64,000 bases of DNA from CBDCWO01 sp965223405 (GCA_965223405.1 CBDCWO010000006.1:4340001-4404000); one strand, 5' to 3'; numbered from the stretch's first letter, positions 1-9,964 are shown. Made by a program: numbers and translations. The notes: generated by a model not told the origin, from the letters alone.

Positions 1-109
1 AGTGGAGTCCCGCAGTACAGCGGGAGTAGCTCGTCGGACGATAAAAATATATCGCGGAGTGGAGTCCCGCAGTACAGCGGGAGTAGCTCGTCGGACGATA
101 AAAAAATAT

Positions 110-114
<5 letters not shown>
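1..114 (+). repeat. 57-bp tandem repeat derived from the tRNA-fMet 5' half
   Basis: Two adjacent 57-bp units (1-57 and 58-114) differ at only one or two bases in an A/T run, and the array probably continues left of the window. Each unit carries the tRNA start (CGCGGAGTGGAG) and the block GTAGCTCGTCGG, both identical to the tRNA at 110-182. In place of the D-loop it has a 6-bp hairpin (TCCCGC / GCGGGA, loop AGTACA), and in place of the anticodon loop an A-rich hairpin (CGATA / TATCG). The last unit runs straight into the real tRNA. This is a direct sequence observation; the function is unknown. Confidence 0.85.
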
Positions 115-170
<56 letters not shown>

Positions 171-182
<12 letters not shown>

Positions 183-219
183 CAACCTAAAGCCTGGCAC
201 GAAGTGCCGGGCTTTTTTT
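171..219 (+). repeat. Direct repeat copy 1 (putative attL): tRNA-fMet 3' end plus terminator
   Basis: This stretch matches 13495-13542 for 28 identical bases, then one A/G difference, then about 20 more matching bases including the terminator. It starts inside the 3' strand of the T-stem, a typical position for tyrosine-recombinase attachment in tRNA genes. Attachment-site status is inferred; no integrase gene is visible in the window. Confidence 0.6.
189..219 (+). terminator. Rho-independent terminator of tRNA-fMet
   Basis: A 10-bp stem (191-200 with 204-213, one G-T pair) closes a GAA loop and is followed by seven T residues. It lies 8 nt after the tRNA. A near-identical copy is found at 13513-13542. 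Confidence 0.85.
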
Positions 220-884
220 GTGAAAGCCTCCAAGCTTGCTTGAGAGGTTGCACAAAAAAGCCCAAGATGAGCGAAGCGAATCAGGCTTTGCGTTGATAGT
301 CATCCCCATATGGACTCGCGATATCCACCGGAGGTGGATGAGCAATTCCTGCCTCCGCTACAGATTTACAAGAACCCAGGTTAACGATTTGTTGGCAAGG
401 TTTTGTCTTCACTCACCCCAACCGTACTCAAGTACAGGAAGTTTATTTAGCCTAGTTCACCATTTGCTTAGTTGATCCATAAAATCCCTACGTTGGGTTT
501 TCTACGTCTCCTTTATTTTCAAGCTAAAGAATGTATACCAAGGATTTTATTTTCACCCAATTTTGGAGTGCTGAATAACTATCATAAACATTGGTTATCG
601 ATTTTTATTCCATAAAAATATTTTGGAATGCCCTTTAATTATCCATAAAAACTGATTGTTTCACCAACTAGTCTACAAAAATTTGAAGTCAGAAGAATGA
701 AGATGTTTGGTTTGATCTAAGGATATTCGTGGCCTGCCGAAGAATAGTTGTAAATGTTTGGATATTATTCAGTAATTTTCAATGGATTTACTAGCTGATT
801 CATCTTAATGTGATCACGATCTAATTTCTTGTGGCTGGAATTAGGAAGAGTTCCAATAATGATAAGGCACAGGGTCACAGCGGT
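220..884. other. Non-coding stretch between the tRNA and the regulator gene
   Basis: Apart from the short tRNA copy at 347-362, this holds a weak hairpin at about 258-288 (AAAGCC / GGCTTT) that could terminate transcripts coming from the right. No open frame here has protein-like composition, and no convincing promoter was found for the downstream regulator; AATGTTTG at 753-760 is the nearest thing to a -7 element. Confidence 0.5.
347..362 (+). repeat. Third, short copy of the tRNA-fMet 3' end
   Basis: Sixteen bases (TCCTGCCTCCGCTACA) are identical to tRNA positions 169-184. Flanking sequence is unrelated. It may be a scar of an earlier integration at the same tRNA. Confidence 0.6.
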
Positions 885-3800
885 ATGAAGAATTTATTTG
901 TACATATTATTCAGAAATGGATTGTCCCTGGACTTATCTACCTGATATTGGGATTGAACACCCTAATCGCACAATCATTAAGTTCCCTTGAGCAATTACA
1001 ATATTTAACCGTGGATAATGGCCTGTCACAAAATGAAGTGACCTCTATTTTGCAGGATAGTAGTGGCTTTATGTGGTTTGGCACTCGCGGAGGGTTAAAT
1101 CGTTTTGATGGGTACTCTATTACTCAATTTCGTAACGAAATTAACAATTCAAATAGCCTCCTCAATAACTCAATTGAGTGTTTGTATTTAGACCACTTGG
1201 GAAGGATCTGGATTGGCTCTAAATCTAGCGGAGTCAGTTTTTATGATCCTTCAAACGAAGGATTTACTCACTTTAGACATAACGTAAACTGCGAAAGGTG
1301 CATCAGGGGAAGTCGAATTTTAAGTATGGCAGAGGGATATCCAGGTGAATTCTGGATTGGAACCTGGGAGAATGGTCTTACGATTTACAAAGAAAAATCT
1401 GACGCGTATCAGCATATATTGAACCAAAAAAGGGTAAATGATATTTTGGTGACGGATGAGACAGTTTGGGTGGTTACACTTGAAGGATTATTGAAGTTTG
1501 ATAAAAGTGGTAAACAGGTAGGATATTTTAAGCCTGGGAATGACATTCCGGAATTTGGAAGTGTAGTGGAAGATCCAAAACGGAATTCCTTATGGCTTTC
1601 ATCTTGGCTACATGGACTATATCAATTTGATTTACAATTCGAATCATTTAAACTTTTTAAGCCTTCATTCAATACAAATGTAACCAGTCTCCAGGCTTAC
1701 AAGGTCTCAATAGATCAGAATGATGATATTTGGATGGGATCCTGGGGACAAGGACTTTTCAAATTAGAGCCTGAGTTAGGTAAGTTTTCAACCCTAAATA
1801 TATCACCAAGTCGGATTAGTGATCTCAATAACGATTATCAGATCATCCTAAGTATTTTTCAAGATAGCCAGGGAATTGTTTGGATCGGTACGGATGGAGG
1901 AGGTGTGGGTAAACTGGATCAAATTAAGAATCAGTTCGGTCTTATATCCAGTAGTAGATCCAGAGCAGGTGCTTTGAACAATGGACACATTTTGTCCATT
2001 CTAGTTGATCACAATAATATTCTTTGGGCAGGAACAAAAGGAGGAGGATTAAATTATAGCAAAACAGGCCAACGATTTAAGGTTTTTGACCTGCCGGAAG
2101 ATAAGCAAATCATAAAATCATTATTTGAAGACAAGCAGGGAGATATTATGGTCGGCACAGCATCAGGTTTGTATAGAATCAAGAATCTAGACCAACATTT
2201 TAGTCTAAAGACCTTATACTCGGTAAAACAGGATGGACCGTCAAACCTGAGTGGTGGCCGAGTGAATTCTATTCTTGAAACCAAGGATGGCACACTCTGG
2301 GTGGGTACACAACAACATGGATTAAACAAGCTTGTAAATTATGATAAGGAGGGCATCCCGGTATTCCAAAAATATAAGATGTCAAAGGCCCAGGGTAGTC
2401 TGAGAAATAATCGGATTAGTTCAATGCTGGAAGATAGCCAAAAAAGACTTTGGGTAGGGACTTATGGGGGGCTGCATTTATATCGACCACAATCGGATGA
2501 TTTCCTATGTTTTAACAAAAACCCTGATGAAATTAGAACACTTAGCAGCGATATTGTCATATGTTTGCATCAGGACAAGGCAGAAAGGATTTGGGTGGGA
2601 ACTCCCAATGGACTCAACATGATGATGCTGGAAAAGCAAGTGGGAAAGAGTCATGTGATTAAGTGTTATCAGACCTCAAACGGCCTGCCAAATGATTATA
2701 TCCACGATATTCTTGAAGATGATAAAGGAAACCTCTGGCTTAGTACCAATAAAGGATTATCAAAATTCAATCCCAATTCAGAAGAATTTCATAACTTTTA
2801 TAAAAGCGATGGATTACAAGCGAATGCTTTTTCGGAAGAAGCTGCTTTCAAAACTGATGGAGGGTATATGTATTGGGGAGGCACCTATGGCATTAATTAT
2901 TTCCATCCCGATTCGGTGCATACACATACATCATATCCCAGGGTTATCATAACACAATTAAATATACATAACAAAAAGGTTAATGCTGGCCAGGAAATTA
3001 ATGGTAGAATACCATTGAAAGAAAGCATTTCTCTTTCCCATGAAATAAAATTATTGCAGCGTGAAAATGTATTCTCTTTGAGTTTTGTTGCACTAGATTA
3101 TCATGCTTCAGATAAGTTGCAGTATGCTTATATGTTAGAAAATTTTGATAAAAACTGGGTTTTTGCTGGACAAAAAAGAGATGTTACCTATACAAACCTT
3201 CCTTCGGGCGACTATAAATTCAGAGTGAAGTGTGCAACAAGTAGCAACCTGGATGGGTCAAAAGAAACGCAACTGAATATCACAATAATTCCTCCAATCT
3301 GGGCTACTTGGCAGGCGTATTTTGCCTATTTCATTCTGCTCTCAACCATATTTTTCTTTCTATTACGGGTAAGAATGAAGCAAAACAAACTTAAACGTCA
3401 GCTGGAAATCGCTGAAATTGTGCATAAAAAAGACCAGGAACTAGCAGAATCCAAAAATCGTTTTTTTACTAATATTACACATGAGTTAAGAACTCCTCTT
3501 ACCCTTATCTCCGGACCAATTGAAGTACTGTTGAGTCGGAAAATATTTGAACCTAATCAAGTTAGGAACTCTCTTGTAGGTGTTCATCATCATTCCCAAA
3601 GACTGTTGAGATTAGTGAATAGCCTGCTTGATTTTAGGAAAGCTGAAACCGGTAATATGAAACTTGAAGTTGCGGAAGGGAATATTATACCTTTTATAAA
3701 TGAGGTGGTTCTTTCATTTAAAGAAATGGAGCTTAAAAATAATATTATGATGACCCTCCATAGCGATCAAGATGAAATTCTCCTCTTCTATGATCGGGAC

Positions 3801-5024
3801 AAAATGGAGATCGTTTTGTGTAATTTAATTGCAAATGCCTTTAAGTATGCGCCAGAAGGCTCAAAGATAGACATTAGCATTAGCGTTGATGAAAAAAGAA
3901 ATCCACCGAACTGTGAGATTCTTGTTGCTGACAATGGTATCGGTATGCCTTCAGAATTGGTAGACAAGGTTTTTAATAGATTCTACCAAATAACTATGAC
4001 AAATTCACTGAAAGTTGTTGGTACTGGAATAGGGTTGGCTTTGGTAAGAAATATAGTCAATTTGCACAATGGAGAAATTTCTGTGAAAAGTGAGCTAGGG
4101 AAAGGCACAGAATTCAAAATTCTTATACCTCAAGGCAGAGATCATTTTAATCCCTCTGATTTTATCCCGAATTTTAAAGATAGTGAACACTCAAGTCATT
4201 ATATTTCAGATCATCCTAATGTGGAATTTACAGCCCCAGCACCAGTGAGCTGTGATGACAAAGAAGCTCCTTGCATCCTAGTTGTAGAAGACAATAAAGA
4301 AATTAGAAAGTTTGTGTGTGCCGTACTAAGTTCTAGATATAAAGTATTAGAAGCAGAGAATGGCAAAGTAGGTTTGGAAATGGCATTTCTACACCTTCCT
4401 GATCTTATTGTTAGCGATATTATGATGCCGCTGCTTAATGGCATCAATATGTGCACATTGCTCAAAGAGGATCAGCGAAGTTCGCATATCCCCGTAGTGT
4501 TGCTCACTGCTAGAACTGGGAATGTTTTTAAAGTGGAAGGGTATTCCTCCGGCGCCGATGCTTATATAACCAAACCCTTTAATTCCGAGGTGTTTTTGGC
4601 CCAAATAAATAGTTTATTGGTGACACAAAAACGATTGGCTAAACATTACGGTAAGATTATTACTTTGCAGCCTTCAGAAGTAAAAATTACACCTCTTGAC
4701 GAACAGTTTTTGATGAAATCCATAAAAATCATAGAGGATAATCTGCAGAACGATCAATTCGGAGCTGAATTTCTGGCCTCAGAACTGGCCATGAGCTCCT
4801 CTACGTTATATAGGAAAGTAAAAGCATTGACCGGCGGATCAGTGAGTATTTTTATCCGGTCCGTCAGGTTAAAACGTGCAGCTCAATTAATATCCAAAGA
4901 TTCTTCATTTAATGTTTTTGATATTGCCTATGAAGTTGGATTTAAAGAAGTAAGTTATTTCAGGAAGTGCTTCAAAAAACAATTTGGAATGGCGCCGACA
5001 CAGTATTCAGAAACAAAATTGTGA
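885..5024 (+). CDS. Hybrid two-component system regulator (HTCS) of a polysaccharide utilisation locus
   Basis: This inner-membrane sensor senses a glycan breakdown product in the periplasm and activates the adjacent sus-type genes. About 1379 residues. In order: signal peptide ending ...LIAQ; two-component regulator propeller repeats (about 40-690, many WxGT / GLxxF motifs); Y_Y_Y domain (about 690-795); one membrane helix (about 811-828); histidine kinase with phospho-acceptor H866 in THELRTP, N-box NLIANAFKY, and G-boxes DNGIGMP and GTGIGLAL; receiver domain with VVEDN and phospho-Asp D1178 (SDIMMP); C-terminal AraC-type HTH. All catalytic motifs are intact. A GTG at 831 would add 18 residues, but the ATG at 885 starts directly at the signal peptide and is preferred. 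It is oriented toward SusC 204 bp downstream, the usual HTCS arrangement. Confidence 0.95.
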   Translation: MKNLFVHIIQKWIVPGLIYLILGLNTLIAQSLSSLEQLQYLTVDNGLSQNEVTSILQDSSGFMWFGTRGGLNRFDGYSITQFRNEINNSNSLLNNSIECLYLDHLGRIWIGSKSSGVSFYDPSNEGFTHFRHNVNCERCIRGSRILSMAEGYPGEFWIGTWENGLTIYKEKSDAYQHILNQKRVNDILVTDETVWVVTLEGLLKFDKSGKQVGYFKPGNDIPEFGSVVEDPKRNSLWLSSWLHGLYQFDLQFESFKLFKPSFNTNVTSLQAYKVSIDQNDDIWMGSWGQGLFKLEPELGKFSTLNISPSRISDLNNDYQIILSIFQDSQGIVWIGTDGGGVGKLDQIKNQFGLISSSRSRAGALNNGHILSILVDHNNILWAGTKGGGLNYSKTGQRFKVFDLPEDKQIIKSLFEDKQGDIMVGTASGLYRIKNLDQHFSLKTLYSVKQDGPSNLSGGRVNSILETKDGTLWVGTQQHGLNKLVNYDKEGIPVFQKYKMSKAQGSLRNNRISSMLEDSQKRLWVGTYGGLHLYRPQSDDFLCFNKNPDEIRTLSSDIVICLHQDKAERIWVGTPNGLNMMMLEKQVGKSHVIKCYQTSNGLPNDYIHDILEDDKGNLWLSTNKGLSKFNPNSEEFHNFYKSDGLQANAFSEEAAFKTDGGYMYWGGTYGINYFHPDSVHTHTSYPRVIITQLNIHNKKVNAGQEINGRIPLKESISLSHEIKLLQRENVFSLSFVALDYHASDKLQYAYMLENFDKNWVFAGQKRDVTYTNLPSGDYKFRVKCATSSNLDGSKETQLNITIIPPIWATWQAYFAYFILLSTIFFFLLRVRMKQNKLKRQLEIAEIVHKKDQELAESKNRFFTNITHELRTPLTLISGPIEVLLSRKIFEPNQVRNSLVGVHHHSQRLLRLVNSLLDFRKAETGNMKLEVAEGNIIPFINEVVLSFKEMELKNNIMMTLHSDQDEILLFYDRDKMEIVLCNLIANAFKYAPEGSKIDISISVDEKRNPPNCEILVADNGIGMPSELVDKVFNRFYQITMTNSLKVVGTGIGLALVRNIVNLHNGEISVKSELGKGTEFKILIPQGRDHFNPSDFIPNFKDSEHSSHYISDHPNVEFTAPAPVSCDDKEAPCILVVEDNKEIRKFVCAVLSSRYKVLEAENGKVGLEMAFLHLPDLIVSDIMMPLLNGINMCTLLKEDQRSSHIPVVLLTARTGNVFKVEGYSSGADAYITKPFNSEVFLAQINSLLVTQKRLAKHYGKIITLQPSEVKITPLDEQFLMKSIKIIEDNLQNDQFGAEFLASELAMSSSTLYRKVKALTGGSVSIFIRSVRLKRAAQLISKDSSFNVFDIAYEVGFKEVSYFRKCFKKQFGMAPTQYSETKL

Positions 5025-5228
5025 ACCGCACCTAAATTTCTCTAACCTGACCATTAATCCACACATTTGACGCTTTTTTACCTGCATTCTGATCTATAGT
5101 TACTAATACAAAATGTGATTTTATCCTGAATTTTGTTCCAAGAATAGGATTAAAAGATGACCTGTTTTATCGGTTCACATGTACCCCCAATTTATTCAAA
5201 TCTTTGATAAACTAAAAAAATATTCGTT

Positions 5229-7694
5229 ATGAAAGGATTAATCTTATTTAGCATCTTTATACTTATCATTCCCGGAATGATAATCTCCCAAACAACAGTG
5301 ACCGGGAGTGTGTATGATGAGGCAAACATGGGATTGCCGGGCGCTACCATTCTGGTAAAAGGAACATCCAATGGGACGACTACAAATTTAAATGGAAATT
5401 ACACAATCTCCGTTCCTTCTGATGGGGTGTTGATATTTTCCTTTGTAGGATACGATAATCAGGAAATAGAAGTTTCTGGAAGAACGGTTATAGACGTACT
5501 CATGAAGGAGAATGTTACTGCACTGGATGAAGTAGTAGTAATAGGCTATGGATCACAAAAGAAAGTAAATCTAACTGGTGCTGTTGAGACGGTTACATTT
5601 AAAGGAGCAGTAAACCAGCCCGTCTCCAATTCCGCTCAATTGTTATATGGCAGATTCTCAGGAGTACAATTGACTCAATCTTCAGGAAATCCAGGAGCTG
5701 ATGGTTCTTCTATTGTAATTCGAGGTATTGGAACATTTGGCAGCAGTACGCCATTGGTGGTTATTGATAATATTCAATATGACAATTTATCGGCTTTTAA
5801 TAATTTGGCGCCATCCGATATTGAAAGTATTTCAGTATTGAAAGATGCTTCCGCAAGTGCTATTTATGGGGCCCGAGGAGCGAATGGAGTTATAGTAATA
5901 ACTACAAAGAAGGGAGACTCAGACAAATTTGAGATTTCATATAATAGTTATTTGGGAAGTCAAGAAGCCACTGTGATTCCGGAATTTTTAAATTCTTTCG
6001 ATTATGCCACTTTGATAAATGAAAAGTTTAGAAATGAGGATGGACCCGGGTATACTCCAAGATATTCGGTGGAACAATTAGACGCCATTCGAACCGGTTC
6101 TCTACCGGATCAATTCACCGATACAAAATGGACGGATGAGGTTCTTATTGCGGCACCTATACAGAATCATCATTTATCGTTTTCTGGAGGCAATGAAAAA
6201 ACCACTTATAGATTGTCACTGGGCTTTAAGGATCAAGATGCTATTGTTAGAAGCAAATTCAATTCGAAGAGGTATAATCTAGGTATAAAACTGAACTCAG
6301 ACCTTAGTGATTGGTTTAATATAACCAGTGTCACTAATGCGTTTTGGTCTAGGAACATAGGTCCATCTGGAGGGCAGAATGCGTTCAGTGGAGACCACGG
6401 AATAATTTATTCTTTTCAACGAAGTGCACCTACCATTCCTGCCTATTATAGCAACGGTGAATATGGTGTTGTAGATGGAGCCTATGAAGGAACGAACTTT
6501 TCATTCCAGACCAAAAATCCTATCAGAGTAGGATATCTGGGAAATTATGAAAGCGATCAAATCAATATTAGTCAACGATTGGGATTGACCTTTACATTGT
6601 CTGAAAACCTTTCTTTTGAAACTAGCGGAAGTGCAAACATCATAAATAGTAACACTTCCAACTTTAGCCCCACACAATTACAAAATGATTGGGAGGACAA
6701 TCCGGTAATATTAGTCACATCTAATAACCTTTCCAATTCCACTAATCTTAGTTACAGACTTTTAGGAGAAAATATTCTACGATATAATCAAGTATTATAC
6801 GGGGATCATCATTTCGGTGCTTTGCTAGGGCATTCTGCAATTTACTATAAGACTGATGGGTTTTCCGGATCTTTAGGGGGATTCCCTACCGATAATCTGG
6901 AAGAATTTAACGCTGGAGGAGTAGTAGATCCTGCAGTAACAGGAGGTGCCCAGGAAGAGGCATATCAATCCTTTTTCGGTAGGGTAAACTACAACTATGC
7001 GGGTAAATATTTAGTCGAATTTAATTTGAGAAGAGATGGATCCGGAAAATTTGGGAAAGGTAATAGGTATGGTAATTTTCCTTCTGCCTCCGTTGGATGG
7101 AGAGTTTCAGAAGAGCCTTTCTTCCAATCTTTGGGACTTATAGATAACTTGAAAATAAGAGGTAGTTGGGGTATTAGCGGGAATGACAGAATAGGTAATT
7201 ATATCTTTGAGCAGACCTATAATCCTGGAATTGACTATGTCTTAGGAACCGATAATACTGTTGTTGGGGTAGGAATAACCAACCTGGCCAATCCAAATAT
7301 AAAATGGGAAGAGACAGAACAGTATGATATAGGATTGGATGTGGCACTTTTCCAATATAAAATAGCAGTTTCAGCAGATTATTTTAAAAGAAATAGTAAA
7401 GATATCCTCTATAATAATTTTCCTGTACCCTCTACAATTGGAGTGTCTAGTTTAGGCTCCCAAAACGCAGCATCGATGATCAATGAGGGTCTGGAAGTTT
7501 CTTTATCCTATAGAGACAACATTAAGGACTTATCCTTTGTCGTAGGCGCTAATATGACTAAATTTTTTAACAATGAGGTTACTGGACTAGGTGAAGGTGG
7601 AGAGGAAACCATTAGTGGCACAACTATTATCAGAATTGGAGCCCCTTTTAAAGCCTATTATGGATATCGGCCATCGGTGTGTTTCAAGATCTGA
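5229..7694 (+). CDS. SusC-like TonB-dependent outer-membrane receptor, N-terminal part (frameshifted)
   Basis: SusC-type barrel for TonB-driven import of oligosaccharides across the outer membrane. Signal peptide MKGLILFSIFILIIPGMIIS; carboxypeptidase-regulatory-like domain (about 22-105, TVTGSVYDEANMGLPGATILV); plug domain starting at ALDEVVVIGYG with the family signature VIRGIGTFGSSTPLVVIDN; then beta-barrel strands. The frame ends early at 7694, and the barrel continues in another frame from about 7673 to 8308. At 7671-7673 a single base seems to be missing, after which GVFQDL reads on normally. Joined, the protein is about 1025 residues, normal for SusC. Either the gene is inactivated or the base is a sequencing error. 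A weak -7-like motif AATCTTTG lies at 5199-5206. Confidence 0.9.
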   Translation: MKGLILFSIFILIIPGMIISQTTVTGSVYDEANMGLPGATILVKGTSNGTTTNLNGNYTISVPSDGVLIFSFVGYDNQEIEVSGRTVIDVLMKENVTALDEVVVIGYGSQKKVNLTGAVETVTFKGAVNQPVSNSAQLLYGRFSGVQLTQSSGNPGADGSSIVIRGIGTFGSSTPLVVIDNIQYDNLSAFNNLAPSDIESISVLKDASASAIYGARGANGVIVITTKKGDSDKFEISYNSYLGSQEATVIPEFLNSFDYATLINEKFRNEDGPGYTPRYSVEQLDAIRTGSLPDQFTDTKWTDEVLIAAPIQNHHLSFSGGNEKTTYRLSLGFKDQDAIVRSKFNSKRYNLGIKLNSDLSDWFNITSVTNAFWSRNIGPSGGQNAFSGDHGIIYSFQRSAPTIPAYYSNGEYGVVDGAYEGTNFSFQTKNPIRVGYLGNYESDQINISQRLGLTFTLSENLSFETSGSANIINSNTSNFSPTQLQNDWEDNPVILVTSNNLSNSTNLSYRLLGENILRYNQVLYGDHHFGALLGHSAIYYKTDGFSGSLGGFPTDNLEEFNAGGVVDPAVTGGAQEEAYQSFFGRVNYNYAGKYLVEFNLRRDGSGKFGKGNRYGNFPSASVGWRVSEEPFFQSLGLIDNLKIRGSWGISGNDRIGNYIFEQTYNPGIDYVLGTDNTVVGVGITNLANPNIKWEETEQYDIGLDVALFQYKIAVSADYFKRNSKDILYNNFPVPSTIGVSSLGSQNAASMINEGLEVSLSYRDNIKDLSFVVGANMTKFFNNEVTGLGEGGEETISGTTIIRIGAPFKAYYGYRPSVCFKI

Positions 7695-8308
7695 ATGAAA
7701 TTGCGAACTCTCCTACCCAATTTGGCAATGAGAATACAGCACCTGGGGATCTCAAATATGCCGACTTGTCCGGACCGGATGGAGTTCCTGATGGAAGCGT
7801 TAACTCCTTTGACAGGATGGTTATTGGGAATCCTCATCCCGATTTATTAATAAATTTTAATGGGTCCCTTGAATTTAAAGGTTTAGATATAAACTTTCTG
7901 TTTCAGGGTGTAAAAGGAGTGGATAGATTAATGATGGGTAATGGCAATTTGCCTATTAATGATAACAGAAGTAATGCGCTGTCTTATTGGATCGACAGAT
8001 GGACTCCTGAGAATCCTAGTCCAAATTTACCAAGGGTCGGGGGTCAAAATAATGCCACTGTATCCACATTTTATATTCAGGATGCCTCTTATTTACGATT
8101 AAAGAATATAGAGGTAGGGTATACTATTCCTCAGCGAATTACAGAGAAAATTAAAATCAAAAACCTTCGCTTATTTGTTGGGGGGCAAAATCTAGCAACA
8201 TTTACCGGTCTTGAGCACTTTGATCCTGAGCGCGCCAATGGAAGTCTAAGTAATAGGAATGTACCACTATACAAGACCATTACTGGCGGGGTGAATTTAA
8301 CTTTTTAA
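7679..8308 (+). CDS. SusC-like receptor, C-terminal barrel part (frameshifted continuation)
   Basis: About 209 residues homologous to the end of SusC proteins: GDLKYADLSGPDGVPDGSVNSFDRMVIGNPHPD, followed by the final strands and a C-terminal phenylalanine (GGVNLTF), the usual end of outer-membrane barrels. It has no start of its own; the GTG at 7679 is simply the Val of GVFQDL. It belongs to the gene starting at 5229 and is separated from it by a one-base frameshift. The SusD gene follows 75 bp later. Confidence 0.85.
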   Translation: MFQDLNEIANSPTQFGNENTAPGDLKYADLSGPDGVPDGSVNSFDRMVIGNPHPDLLINFNGSLEFKGLDINFLFQGVKGVDRLMMGNGNLPINDNRSNALSYWIDRWTPENPSPNLPRVGGQNNATVSTFYIQDASYLRLKNIEVGYTIPQRITEKIKIKNLRLFVGGQNLATFTGLEHFDPERANGSLSNRNVPLYKTITGGVNLTF

Positions 8309-8383
8309 TATGTTGAAGCTGATTATTGCGTCAAATTTTCGCGATCAATGGAAACATTTCAATATGGATTATTAAAATTATTA

Positions 8384-9394
8384 ATGATGAAAAAAATATT
8401 TTATTCGATACTTATCACTTTATCATTAGTTAGCTGCAGTAATGATTTTCTAGATATCTCGTCCTTGACATCTATTGCAGAAAACAATTTTTGGCAATCT
8501 GAGTCAGATGCATTTTTGGCCCTTAATGCAGTGTACTCCACCCTGCAGTCAAAAAGTTTGTTTGGAGGAAACTTAAACGGAGGCCAGGGGATTCCTGGAT
8601 TTGATGGTTTTGGAGACAATGCTTTTAACGCCTGGAAGTGGGAAGGCCCTGGCAAATTTATGGAGGGTACTTTGGGTTCATCGCATTGGTTTTTTAGCAA
8701 TATCTGGTCGGACTTATATCAGGGGATAAACCGGGTAAACTCAGTTATCCAAAATGTAAAGGATGCCTCGGAAGACTTATTATCGGTGGAGACAAAAAAC
8801 GAATTGCTGGGACAGGCAATGTTTCTCCGCGGCTTGTTTTATTTTAATTTGGCTGTTTATTTTGAAGAAGCTCCATTGATTTTGGCCCCTCAGATATTAG
8901 CTGAAGCTCAAGTACCAAAAAACAGCTACTCAGATATCACCAACCAGGTGATTGAAGACTTGAAATTTGCTGCCAATCATCTGCCAGAAATGCATCCGGT
9001 TGATTTATACGGCTATGCTACAAAGGGAGCAGCCCTAGGTTTATTGGCCAGAGTCCAATTATATAATCACAACTATACCGGCGAAAATGGTGTATTGACT
9101 ACTACTGAAGAAGTAATGAACTTGGGCTATTCATTGCATCCTGATTATGCTGAACTCTTTACTCCAGACGGCGAATATTCTCCGGAAGTTGTTTTCGCTA
9201 TTAGGTTTTTAAGAGGAGATGATACCAATAATGGAGAAATTTTTTCAGGTACATATAAAGCGAGTCCTAAAGTGGATATACAACCATTACCTAATTTGGT
9301 AATGATTACTATTGCGTTGATGGCTTGCCAATTTCCAGTTCCCCTTTATATGACCCTACCAATAAAAAGGCAAACAGAGATCCCCGTGCCATAG
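8384..9394 (+). CDS. SusD-like starch-binding lipoprotein, N-terminal part (frameshifted)
   Basis: Surface lipoprotein lid that binds glycan over the SusC barrel. The lipoprotein signal MKKIFYSILITLSLVSC has its lipidation Cys before SNDFLD, typical of the family. TPR-like helices follow (NNFWQSESDAFLALNAVYSTL; FLRGLFYFNLAVYFEEAPL). From about 9301 the correct reading (NDYYCVDGLPISSSPLYD) is in another frame, so the last 30 or so residues of this frame are not native. A single missing A in the run at 9299-9302 explains it. An in-frame ATG at 8348 would put 12 extra residues before the signal peptide, so 8384 is preferred (8387 is equally possible). Confidence 0.88.
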   Translation: MMKKIFYSILITLSLVSCSNDFLDISSLTSIAENNFWQSESDAFLALNAVYSTLQSKSLFGGNLNGGQGIPGFDGFGDNAFNAWKWEGPGKFMEGTLGSSHWFFSNIWSDLYQGINRVNSVIQNVKDASEDLLSVETKNELLGQAMFLRGLFYFNLAVYFEEAPLILAPQILAEAQVPKNSYSDITNQVIEDLKFAANHLPEMHPVDLYGYATKGAALGLLARVQLYNHNYTGENGVLTTTEEVMNLGYSLHPDYAELFTPDGEYSPEVVFAIRFLRGDDTNNGEIFSGTYKASPKVDIQPLPNLVMITIALMACQFPVPLYMTLPIKRQTEIPVP

Positions 9395-9936
9395 CGAATT
9401 TCTTTTTCAAGGGAGATGTTTTTAACTATGACTTAAATAAAGTTTTTAACGAAAATCTCGCAACTAAATTTGGTCAACGAAAATACATTCGGACCCAGGC
9501 CGATCCAAATGGCAATAATCCTTGGGATGAAGGTTCTCAAGATTATTATGTAATAAGATTTGCTGACATATTGCTAATGAGAGCGGAAGCAATGGCTGAA
9601 ACAGGCGATATTGCAGGAGCAATAGAGATGATCAACCAGGTAAGAGAAAGAGCAGGAATGCCTATGGTAGAAGATGTAGAAGGATCAGGATTGACCCAAA
9701 GTGAAATGATCAGCATTGTCAGACATGAAAGAAGAGTAGAATTGGCTTTGGAAGGCCTACGATTTATGGATTTAAAGCGTTGGGGAGAAATGGAAGAAGC
9801 AGTGCAGAGAGCTGCTTCTGACCCGGTGGGGCCTTACAATCCTAAATATCTTGGGAAAAGAACAGAGGTATTTCCAATACCTCAAGATGAAATAGATGTC
9901 AACTCAAACCTCACGCAACATGCTGCATGGAATTAA
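9325..9936 (+). CDS. SusD-like lipoprotein, C-terminal part (frameshifted continuation)
   Basis: Contains the characteristic SusD C-terminal region: QDYYVIRFADILLMRAEAMAETGDIAGAIEMINQVRERAGMP, then RHERRVELALEGLRFMDLKRWG and a C-terminal YLGKRTEVFPIPQDEIDVNSNLTQ. The frame is open from about 9301, so the real joint is upstream of the ATG at 9325. Joined with the preceding part it gives a SusD of about 517 residues, the normal length. It lies 28 bp before the glycosidase gene, so the locus was presumably one transcript. Confidence 0.87.
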   Translation: MPISSSPLYDPTNKKANRDPRAIANFFFKGDVFNYDLNKVFNENLATKFGQRKYIRTQADPNGNNPWDEGSQDYYVIRFADILLMRAEAMAETGDIAGAIEMINQVRERAGMPMVEDVEGSGLTQSEMISIVRHERRVELALEGLRFMDLKRWGEMEEAVQRAASDPVGPYNPKYLGKRTEVFPIPQDEIDVNSNLTQHAAWN

Positions 9937-9964
9937 TAATAAAAAATCTTAAAATCGATATAAA

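Noticed and set aside
236..475. 79-codon open frame (+)
   Set aside because: Composition is not protein-like and it crosses the tRNA-end copy at 347-362; no start signal or family likeness.
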